DNA of 11,866 bases from positions 1 through 11,866 of the forward strand of contig DASWVC010000106.1 in the NCBI GenBank assembly GCA_036401335.1. The letters are read 5' to 3'. Shown in pieces: positions 1 through 6,649 of this stretch. The stretch comes from DASWVC01 sp036401335. Its GTDB lineage: Bacteria; Verrucomicrobiota; Verrucomicrobiia; Chthoniobacterales; JAFAMB01. The position numbers and the translations under genes are program-made. The notes under the pieces were generated by a model, which saw only the letters and a list, made by a program, of their open reading frames with translations, was not told the origin of the DNA and searched no databases. Each line of letters opens with the position of its first letter. Position 1 is the stretch's first letter.

Positions 1-1
1 C

Positions 2-646
2 TACACGGACCCCATGGAGGGCAACAAGGATGGAATTACGGTCTCGTCCATCTTTTGGGCGCGGGGCGATCAAGGGAGCGCCACCAACGCCCAGATCACC
101 AACTGCCAGTTCCTGGGCATTTCGGGGCACGGATTCACTTACTCGCATGCTTTCGGCGCTCAGGAATGCTTCGGAAATTTTGTGGACGGCTGCGACACCG
201 GCACCTATGCCGAGCCGATCCAGTTTGAACAAGCTCCTTGTTACATTCACGACAACCACTACAAGAATGTCGGTGAAGGCGTCCAAATGACCTTTCACCG
301 CACGGGTAAAGAAGCGCCGTGGCGGTTCGAACACAATCGGATTGAACTGATTGGAAACCACGGCGCCGCGGTCAGTTTCAGCGGCGAGCCGGACAACCAG
401 AACCGGCCCGTTGTCGCTGCCATGACGGTGATCGGCAATCGGATCACTGGGCCGCCGGGGCAATCGGGCATCCGGATCACGAATGACCACGTCACGGTCG
501 GAGACTTGACCGTCACCGACAACACGATTGACTTGCCGGACCGGGCCCGTGAGATAGTCATTGATAAAGGCCTGATCCTCGGTACCCTGCTCGTTCAGGG
601 CAATCGCCACGCCGACGGTTCTCCCCTGCGCGCAAATCACCCTTGA
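2..646 (+). CDS. Right-handed parallel beta-helix repeat protein, C-terminal part (5' end outside window)
   Basis: The frame is open from the first bases of the window (Y-T-D-P before the first Met at 14), so this is the 3' part of a longer gene; about 214 residues are visible. The protein shows the rhythm of a parallel beta-helix: short strands alternating with N-rich turns, as in ITNCQF, IHDNHY, FEHNRI, VIGNRI, VTDNTI and VQGNRH, spaced roughly 20-35 residues apart. This layout is typical of pectate-lyase-like or carbohydrate-binding beta-helix proteins, which are usually exported. The catalytic part and any signal peptide would lie upstream, so neither substrate nor enzyme activity can be named. 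The TGA stop lies just before the next open frame on the same strand. The fold call is fairly secure; any specific function is not. Confidence 0.8.
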   Translation, partial: YTDPMEGNKDGITVSSIFWARGDQGSATNAQITNCQFLGISGHGFTYSHAFGAQECFGNFVDGCDTGTYAEPIQFEQAPCYIHDNHYKNVGEGVQMTFHRTGKEAPWRFEHNRIELIGNHGAAVSFSGEPDNQNRPVVAAMTVIGNRITGPPGQSGIRITNDHVTVGDLTVTDNTIDLPDRAREIVIDKGLILGTLLVQGNRHADGSPLRANHP

Positions 647-699
647 ACACGGGTAAGCAGGCTGCACCCAGGGAGGCGTCCGCAACCTGTTTTTCTGTC

Positions 700-1395
700 A
701 TGGCCGATTCTCCTGACGCGGACCGCCTCAACGCCCATCGTGCGCAGTTGAATGCGCTCGTCGTGAACGTCGAATTAACCCTCGTCAGCATCATCCAAGG
801 GGTCGCCTTGTACTTCCTCGCCGACTCAACCAGGCAACTCATTCTCACCCAGTCGCTCGAATACTACCTTTACGCACTGAACGGACTCCTGATCATATTT
901 TTGTTCTGGTCGCGCGCCGTGATCCACACCTTCACCGTCATTCGGTGGCCGTTGGAGTTCTCCCACAATTTTCTCTACATCACGTGTGCGCTTTTTGAAG
1001 CGCTCGCCTTTGCCAACCTGAGCCAACCGGTGTTGTGGAACGCGCTGCAAGCAGTCTTTGCCGGGTTGGTCTGGCTGCTGTTCGCCATCGACCTTCGCCT
1101 AGTCAAGGCTCGCCAAAGGGAATTCACCGGCTCAAGGTTTACGCCGTTGTTTGCGACGGTACGGAAGGATCAAATGCTCAACATTGCAGGGTTGATCCCG
1201 GTTTTCATCGGGTTTCACCTCGTGGTTGCTGGGTTCCTCTGGCGCCGGCAGGCTACGGGCGGCAGCCTGCGCATTCACCTGTATTGTGCCGGGCTCCAGA
1301 CCCTGGCTTTGAGCGGCTACCTGATTTACCTCGTCCGCTATTTCTCGCAGATCAGCCCTCTGCTTGTCTTCGACGTTCCCCTCGACGACGCCTGA
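700..1395 (+). CDS. Polytopic membrane protein of unknown function (six predicted helices)
   Basis: A 231-residue protein from the ATG at 700. A TTG at 643 would add 19 residues and overlap the stop of the preceding gene, but those residues look non-conserved in type and no ribosome site precedes it; GGGAGG at 671-676 lies between the two candidates and fits neither ideally. Six hydrophobic segments are visible, at about residues 23-41, 54-75, 92-108, 113-133, 162-182 and 191-211. They are separated by short loops, with a basic loop (LRLVKARQREF) between helices 4 and 5. The N-terminus is polar and the C-terminus short and acidic. No catalytic or transport motif that I recognise is present. 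It follows the beta-helix gene closely and could be co-transcribed with it. It converges with the protease gene, leaving 86 bp between the two stops. Confidence 0.8.
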   Translation: MADSPDADRLNAHRAQLNALVVNVELTLVSIIQGVALYFLADSTRQLILTQSLEYYLYALNGLLIIFLFWSRAVIHTFTVIRWPLEFSHNFLYITCALFEALAFANLSQPVLWNALQAVFAGLVWLLFAIDLRLVKARQREFTGSRFTPLFATVRKDQMLNIAGLIPVFIGFHLVVAGFLWRRQATGGSLRIHLYCAGLQTLALSGYLIYLVRYFSQISPLLVFDVPLDDA

Positions 1396-1481
1396 GGACA
1401 ACGGGAGCAGGGCCGGCCCGCTCATTGGCCACCTTGGAACCGGCGCCCTTGCCAGGGACGCTTGGCCCAAGGCGGGAGCCG

Positions 1482-2627
1482 TTACTCAGCCGGTTTCCGA
1501 ACGGTTCCTCCCGGGATTGTCCGGCGGTTTTGCATGGCTGAGGTAACGCCCAGCACCACAAAACCATTGTCCACCTGACCGATAATCATTTTCTGCAAAA
1601 CCGTTCCTTCAACACCCTTTTCCAAGTTTCTGACCCGAAACTGAATTTTACAAACCGCATTGTATTGGCCTGGGGTAGAAGCCGCTGACACGTCCGGACC
1701 TTCCACAATCCAATAAGCCCGAATTGGCCATTTTTTGTTGTAGCGGGCGATATCGCGGGAGATAAAATTCCGGTCGACAAAACCATCGTTAAAATAGGTC
1801 ACGTTCCGCGCGTAGAAATCCAACTCGTTGAAGGGAGCTCCGGTGGTTCCGGACCCGACGTAGCTTTTTACGAAATCCACCGCCGGGTTCCGCCGGATTT
1901 CCAAGTTCGGGTGTGTGGGTTCCGGTGCGAAAGGCTGGGTCTCAGGGGGTTCCGGCTCGGAAACCACGGATTGTCCGTCGCTCCTTGATGCCGTGACCAA
2001 CACCGTGGCGCTCCGTGCTTGATCAAACACCTGCTGAATGGTCAGTTGGTCATGCCTTGCGGAAACTTCAAACCCGAGCGGGTAGGCTTGTCGGATCACC
2101 CCCCGGGCCTCGTCGATGGGGATTGCGAAATTGACTCGCTCCGGGATAGAGCCGGTCGTTTTTAGAAAGTAAGCGGCGTTCAGCTTAGAGACGATCACTC
2201 CCACTACTTCCCCCCGGTCGTTCAACGCCGGGCCACCGCTGTTACCCGGATTCACGTTCGCGTCGATCTGGAACAACGGAATCTTTCCTTCATCCCTGAT
2301 GGCGTTAATCCTTCCTTCTGACGCCGACACTTCCGAGCCCAGCTCTAATCCATACGGGTAACCAAGAACTATCAAAACGTCGAGGACGTTAGCCTTCCTC
2401 GATTCTGCAATTGGAAGGGTGGCCAAACCGGCGGCGCGGATTTTCAACAACGCCAGATCCTTGTACTCATCGTCAGCCACCAGCACGGCTTCAAATTGGC
2501 CCAGGTTAGGGACAGTGATCTCGACGCGGCTGGCATCGGCAACAACATGATGGTTGGTGAGTACGTACCCATCGGAGCGAATGATAAATCCAGACCCGCT
2601 TGAGTCCTGGCCAAGAAGGCCGAACAC
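1482..2627 (-). CDS. Trypsin-like serine protease (HtrA/S1C type) with C-terminal NTF2-like domain; 5' end uncertain
   Basis: The catalytic domain spans residues 9-180 (numbered from the GTG at 2627). The full triad is present: His27 in TNHHVV, Asp57 in KDLALLK and Ser130 in NPGNSGGP. The opening block SSGSGFIIRSDGYVLTNHH is the usual start of S1C proteases such as DegP/DegQ, which degrade misfolded envelope proteins. No PDZ domain follows. A Pro/Glu-rich linker (about 224-240) leads to residues 248-365, which resemble an NTF2/SnoaL-like fold (DFVKSYV, NVTYFNDGFVDRNFISRDIARY). From GTG 2627 there is no Shine-Dalgarno and no signal peptide, odd for an envelope protease. The same frame is open up to 2720 and encodes a signal-peptide-like stretch without any ATG, GTG or TTG (see findings). 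The gene lies 250 bp downstream of the peroxidase on the same strand. Confidence 0.85.
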   Translation of the reverse strand: MFGLLGQDSSGSGFIIRSDGYVLTNHHVVADASRVEITVPNLGQFEAVLVADDEYKDLALLKIRAAGLATLPIAESRKANVLDVLIVLGYPYGLELGSEVSASEGRINAIRDEGKIPLFQIDANVNPGNSGGPALNDRGEVVGVIVSKLNAAYFLKTTGSIPERVNFAIPIDEARGVIRQAYPLGFEVSARHDQLTIQQVFDQARSATVLVTASRSDGQSVVSEPEPPETQPFAPEPTHPNLEIRRNPAVDFVKSYVGSGTTGAPFNELDFYARNVTYFNDGFVDRNFISRDIARYNKKWPIRAYWIVEGPDVSAASTPGQYNAVCKIQFRVRNLEKGVEGTVLQKMIIGQVDNGFVVLGVTSAMQNRRTIPGGTVRKPAE

Positions 2628-2877
2628 AGGGAGTTGAAGCCCAAACAGCGTGGCCCAAAAAAAAGCCCGCGTGCCGTAAAAAGTCGTGATGGATATCTTG
2701 ATACCTCGCTGATCGGCAATTCAGCCAATTCGATTAGAACAAATGCCATGCAGGTGTGAAACAGCAGTCTCCGGCAGAGACGCGTCTTTCTAAGCCACCG
2801 ATGGCCAGATCCTTTCAATTCCTTTGGCTCCTTTGGGCGGCGTGCCTCCTTTGTTGTGAATACACCGTCCTAACCCA

Positions 2878-4650
2878 TTACTGACTGGCCAGGTATTCCA
2901 GCGCGTTGATGGACGGAGCGAAATAATAACCGCCGCCGGTAGGGATAACCCAATCAGCGGGAGCAACCAGTTCCTTGCGCTCGCCATTGATCGAAACAGG
3001 ACAGCGCCGCTCCCGCGAGCCATTGGGACCGTTGCTCTGGCCGATGATCAAGTCATGACCTGAAACCAGAGCGCCACCCGTGCTCTTGTCTTTGAAATCC
3101 GGGTTGTTCGCCCACGCGCGCTGCACGAATTCGAACTGGTCCACGATCGACGTCTGGTAAGCGGCGAACACCAAGCCGCGATTGCCTGAATCCTTTGCGT
3201 TGTCCGGGTTGCCTGATGGAAGAAGGTAGGGGTCACCGTAGGGAATGCCGCGACGAAGCAAGCGATGGGTCTGGGTGACCACTTCGTTGACCTGCGGGCC
3301 CAGGGTACCGGTGTCATCACGGGGGTAGGTCTTGCGGATGTGCGCCGCAAAAGGGCAAACAGCACCCGTCCTATCCCCTTGCGACTGAGGAAACTGCGTG
3401 TCGGAACAGAGTCCCGGGTTCGGTTCCTGCCGTGGGATCGGATCGGACTCTTCTTGGAACTCGAAATGCAGGTTGGCGCAGTCATTGTTTCCAAGCTGCG
3501 GGCTGTCGGCGGTGGTGGCGCGCATGATCGGTGCGCCACTTGGCCACCGACCCACGAGCTTCGCCCCGAGTAATTCCGGATTCACCCCTTGCGTCTTTAG
3601 GAAAGCGTGAAATCCCGGTACGTCCTGCCGTAGACGACGAATGACGAGAAACGACCGGTCCTGGGCCCAATCCGGCCCGACCGGTTTTTCCTCTGAACCC
3701 GCTTTCCGCAAAGAATCGGGCCCTTGCTTGTTGATTCCGCCCTCCTTCGCAGTCGCATTCGGGTCTTGCCCTGGATACCCAAAGACAAATTCACCGGGCC
3801 AGAGCAGGTCCTGACCGGGTTTGCCCTGATTCAGATCGTCCGGGTTTTGCCGGGGCGTGATGAATTCGCCAGTTTTTTCTTCCATCCGCCCCCGGATGCC
3901 TGGTTGCGAGACGCCGTCTAACCAGCCAAACTGCTCGTGTCCGGTCAAGGGCTGAGGCAAGGTCGCTCCCTGCTGCTTATAAACAATCTGCACACCGCTG
4001 TTGACCGGATCGCCGTCAGGGGTGCGTCCACCGTAAATGCTCGTCTCAATGCCTTCCACCGTAAGGGACAGTTCGTGTGGATCGTCACTGGCCACCGTAA
4101 TCACGACATCCACTTCATCGCCTGGACCGCCAAAGACCCAATTCGCGGGGTTGCCCTCCGCCGCCGGGTCCGCCGGATCACTCAAGACGCCAACTGCGCG
4201 CGCGGCCATCCCCTCACGGAAAGCCTCGTCCGTGAACCGCTCCGCGTCACTGGAAAGAAACTTCAGCATTTCAAATGAGAAAGCGATGTTGATCCAGGTC
4301 GCCTGCACCGTGCGCGTTTCCGCCTGCCGCCGCGACCGAATCATTTTAAAAAGCCGGTTGAACGCCAACACTTCTTCCGCCGTAGCCACAAACGGCGTGA
4401 GTATTGCCAGCCAACGGCGGAAATGACGAACGTGAACTCGCACGTTTCCGTCGCGACGCAGCCGGAGGAAGAGCAGCGTTTGGTGATCCTTGTTGAAACC
4501 ACCGATGATGTTTCCTTGAATATTGCTGATTTTAACCGGCAGGTCCTCGCTGACAGCTTCGGCGAGCGAAGACTGGCTGGCCGGAGGTGTAAACGGCGAG
4601 ACAGGCGGCGTTTCGCGGACTGGCGGACGTTGGTTGGGTGTGGAGATCAT
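2878..4650 (-). CDS. Dyp-type heme peroxidase
   Basis: Dye-decolourising peroxidases use heme and hydrogen peroxide to oxidise bulky substrates such as dyes, phenols and lignin units. The family hallmarks are visible (590 residues from the ATG at 4650). NIQGNIIGGF (43-52) opens the first ferredoxin-like domain. GWLDG (242-246) carries the distal Asp245. CPFAAHIRKTYPRD carries the probable proximal heme ligand His437. RRGIPYG follows 29 residues later and includes the probable distal Arg (466 or 467). NRGLVFAAYQTSIVDQFEFVQ is the typical closing block. It is longer than the compact bacterial forms, with a Pro/Gln-rich N-terminus of about 35 residues and an insertion around 260-330. No Tat or Sec signal is seen, so it is probably cytoplasmic. 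A TTG at 4692 would add 14 residues; the ATG is preferred, although neither has a clear ribosome site. Confidence 0.92.
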   Translation of the reverse strand: MISTPNQRPPVRETPPVSPFTPPASQSSLAEAVSEDLPVKISNIQGNIIGGFNKDHQTLLFLRLRRDGNVRVHVRHFRRWLAILTPFVATAEEVLAFNRLFKMIRSRRQAETRTVQATWINIAFSFEMLKFLSSDAERFTDEAFREGMAARAVGVLSDPADPAAEGNPANWVFGGPGDEVDVVITVASDDPHELSLTVEGIETSIYGGRTPDGDPVNSGVQIVYKQQGATLPQPLTGHEQFGWLDGVSQPGIRGRMEEKTGEFITPRQNPDDLNQGKPGQDLLWPGEFVFGYPGQDPNATAKEGGINKQGPDSLRKAGSEEKPVGPDWAQDRSFLVIRRLRQDVPGFHAFLKTQGVNPELLGAKLVGRWPSGAPIMRATTADSPQLGNNDCANLHFEFQEESDPIPRQEPNPGLCSDTQFPQSQGDRTGAVCPFAAHIRKTYPRDDTGTLGPQVNEVVTQTHRLLRRGIPYGDPYLLPSGNPDNAKDSGNRGLVFAAYQTSIVDQFEFVQRAWANNPDFKDKSTGGALVSGHDLIIGQSNGPNGSRERRCPVSINGERKELVAPADWVIPTGGGYYFAPSINALEYLASQ

Positions 4651-4938
4651 GGCGCGATTGTCGAAAGGTTTTATTGAGGTTGGTAGGCACAAGTAAAAAC
4701 ACGGGTTTATTGCGTTGCAGACAGGAAAGACATACGAGGAATCCAGCCCGACCAGGCGTTGCCCGGGGATCCGGTTGCGCGTTCCCGGCCGCTCGGAAAT
4801 TGGAAACTTCTATCCATGGGTCACCCGGTCCTAAGGGACTGGCTGAAATTCTGCAACGGCTCCTCTGGAAGGATCAACAGTCGGTTGCATGAACTTTCCT
4901 CGGGTGACGCCTCGGCCCGGTTGACACGGTCTTGGTTG

Positions 4939-5136
4939 TCAAGCGGGTTGAAGGGTTTTGGGCAGGCATAGTTTGTGGGGATCAAAGGGGGTCTGGTGTT
5001 TGGGCACGGCGCAGGCGACCAGCTGACGGCCGTGCTCGAAGGCTTTGCCGGCCCGGCCGTCCTCACCTGTGAACATCTTCTCTTGGCCAACCGCAAGGCA
5101 GGCGTAAGGAAGCACTGAAAGCGTTTTGTTGCAGAT
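4939..5136 (-). pseudogene. Unrecognised coding-like remnant, C-terminal end
   Basis: On the minus strand about 66 codons ending in TGA at 4941-4939 read as plausible protein, with blocks such as LPYACLAVGQEKMFTGEDG and FEHGRQLVACAVPK. Third codon positions are mostly G or C, as in the neighbouring real genes. The frame stays open upstream of 5136, but there it runs antisense to the dehydrogenase remnant, so the true coding signal probably ends at that junction. No start codon with a ribosome site is seen. I do not recognise the family. It may be a truncated gene, or a chance open frame in GC-rich DNA. Confidence 0.35.
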
Positions 5137-5247
5137 AGAGGCAAGCCTCCGGTCGCTGCCGCCGTCGTGTTCCTTGCCTCCGATGCGGCCTCCTTCATCA
5201 CCGGCACCAACCTCCGCGTGGACGGAGGCTCCGTGGCGACGGTCTGA
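5137..5247 (+). pseudogene. Short-chain dehydrogenase/reductase, C-terminal fragment only
   Basis: These 36 codons end at the TGA at 5245-5247 and read VAAAVVFLASDAASFITGTN followed by LRVDGGSVATV. This is the classic last segment of the SDR family, where the helix VAxxVxFLASDxASFITG is followed by the NLRVDGG strand that closes the Rossmann subunit. The frame is blocked by a TGA at 5116-5118. Nothing upstream resembles the rest of the enzyme: there is no TGxxxGxG cofactor motif and no YxxxK catalytic motif. It cannot encode an active dehydrogenase, and is best read as the surviving 3' end of a deleted or rearranged SDR gene. Confidence 0.8.
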
Positions 5248-5308
5248 CCGTTCCGTCGAACGAAAACGGGATCTTTCAGACCCCGATGGGGTTAGCACCG
5301 AAACGGAA

Positions 5309-5330
5309 AGTATTCCGTTAACGAAATACT
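5309..5330. repeat. 22-bp near-perfect palindrome, operator- or terminator-like
   Basis: AGTATTCCGTTAACGAAATACT reads the same on both strands except for one mismatched pair (C at 5315 against A at 5324); the core CGTTAACG is perfect. A second, overlapping hairpin, ACGGAA-agta-TTCCGT, occupies 5303-5318. It lies 62 bp after the stop of the SDR remnant and 100 bp beyond the 3' end of the J-domain gene, so no intact gene starts next to it. The symmetric shape suits a dimeric repressor site or a terminator stem, though no T-run follows. Confidence 0.5.
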
Positions 5331-5431
5331 GCGAGTACTCCTTGATGCTGGCCGTCTGACTCACCGGCCACGCGTTGGTGTTGGGCGGCAGGTGGCTGCT
5401 GTTTTCATTCCGAACGCGCTGGCTCCATCCG

Positions 5432-6544
5432 TCAGAACAGATCCGACGTTTGCGGCCACGTTGCTTTCGTTCTTCGGGAAGGTTTGCGCCGGGATCGGGG
5501 TCCCGCCGCCCAGCCTTCGATGAGCTCCCTTAACGCCGCAGCCTCCTCTTTGTAGCTCCGGGTCTCCTGTTTCAGCTGGCGTTTAACCTGCACCGCGAAA
5601 GCATCCAGATCCTTCCGCGCCGAGAATTTCCACCCGGGTTCCAAGCTGGCCTCTTTGATCTCGCTTTTTACGGCCCGAAGCGCCACGCGGAGATTGTCCA
5701 CTTCCGCCCGCAGTTCCCACACCGTGGTTTGTTGGGGAGTGTTAACGCCCAGCGAATATTCCACTCGCGCGTAAACCGTCCGCAGCCGCTCAAGGTCACG
5801 GCTATGGTAGGCCTGCTGGAGGTCATGCCAAAGCTCGGTGCAAAGGTCCTGGTTGAGCTTCGGGTCGCGTCGATCCGGGTGCAGGATCCCGACCATTTGA
5901 CGGTAGAGGGTCTTAAGCTGGACTTCCAACCCGGACGCTGGCTCCGGCCGTCCGTTGCCGTCCATCAGCCACGACAGATCCTCCCCGAACGCAGCCCGGG
6001 AAAAACGTCTGACCTCGTCCCTGAACGAGCCCCTCAGGTCTTCCGGAATGTTCTCGTCCACAAAACGGCTGAACTCCCCTTTTATCCGATCCTCACGGCC
6101 CCCCGGGGGGGGAGGAGCGTCGTTGTCGGATTCGTCGAGTCCGGCCCGCTCCCCTTTCGCGCGGTGCGCTTCGGCCGCACGCAGTTCCCGGTAAGCCCTT
6201 TGCGGGGTAATCCCTTGCATCCAGACACGCCGCTGCACCCCTGCCACCAGGTTTTCGAGGTGCTCAAGCTCGCTCTCTGCTTCACGGACCTGGGTCAACA
6301 AATCACCGGCAACGCTCGCGAGCCATCGAAAGTATGATGGCTGGTCGGCATGCAGGAAACGGTCGAGGATTTGCGTTTCTTTTTCTAAAGCTTTCCGCTG
6401 CTTCTGAATCTGCTGGAACGCATTTTTACGAATGGATTCAGTGTCCAGCGTAATCAGGGCACCTCTCCGCGGCTGTCCTCGTCGGTGGCCGGCAGAATCG
6501 GTTGGGCGACGGTGTGACCTTTCCGGCCGTGGTTTCCGTGGCAT
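5432..6544 (-). CDS. Coiled-coil protein with C-terminal-half J-domain-like segment
   Basis: 370 residues from the ATG at 6544. A J-domain signature sits past the middle. A helix (EVQLKTLYRQMVGI) leads into HPD at residues 222-224 and is followed by a long helix (LCTELWHDLQQAYHSRDLERL). HPD is the motif by which DnaJ-type co-chaperones stimulate Hsp70 ATPase. There is no G/F region, zinc-binding domain or DnaJ C-terminal domain, so this is not canonical DnaJ. Flanking segments (about 38-105 and 268-345) are charged and heptad-like, suggesting coiled coils; the tail is very basic. Binding of Hsp70 is inference. The start is unsettled: ATG 6649 follows the transporter stop directly (TGAATG), ATG 6544 lacks a ribosome site, and a CTG at 6457 has a good one (GGAG at 6465-6468). 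Confidence 0.75.
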   Translation of the reverse strand: MPRKPRPERSHRRPTDSAGHRRGQPRRGALITLDTESIRKNAFQQIQKQRKALEKETQILDRFLHADQPSYFRWLASVAGDLLTQVREAESELEHLENLVAGVQRRVWMQGITPQRAYRELRAAEAHRAKGERAGLDESDNDAPPPPGGREDRIKGEFSRFVDENIPEDLRGSFRDEVRRFSRAAFGEDLSWLMDGNGRPEPASGLEVQLKTLYRQMVGILHPDRRDPKLNQDLCTELWHDLQQAYHSRDLERLRTVYARVEYSLGVNTPQQTTVWELRAEVDNLRVALRAVKSEIKEASLEPGWKFSARKDLDAFAVQVKRQLKQETRSYKEEAAALRELIEGWAAGPRSRRKPSRRTKATWPQTSDLF

Positions 6545-6649
6545 AGTGGTTCTTTGCCGATCCAGCCTCGGGGTGCAAGTGCAGTTTGCGACCAAATACG
6601 CGGATCGGGCGCCGGTGGTCGTTGGCCGACGGCGGGAAGCAAACGCCAT

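Larger units (their letters stand above)
4651..5431. other. Gene-poor scar with gene remnants
   Basis: About 780 bp between the peroxidase start and the end of the J-domain gene holds no intact gene that I can support. It contains the tail of a short-chain dehydrogenase, a minus-strand coding-like remnant and a 22-bp palindrome, each listed separately. In 4700-4935 I see nothing recognisable on either strand apart from the peroxidase's presumed 5' leader. The pattern suggests deletion or recombination that removed most of at least one gene. Confidence 0.6.

Noticed and set aside
1410..1419. GGGCCGGCCC palindrome between converging genes as a terminator
   Set aside because: Only 10 bp, no usable loop and no T-run on either side.
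4921..4942. TTGACA and TTGACA/TGTCAA inverted repeat as a promoter or operator
   Set aside because: No -10 box at proper distance and no gene start follows; a 6-bp dyad can arise by chance.
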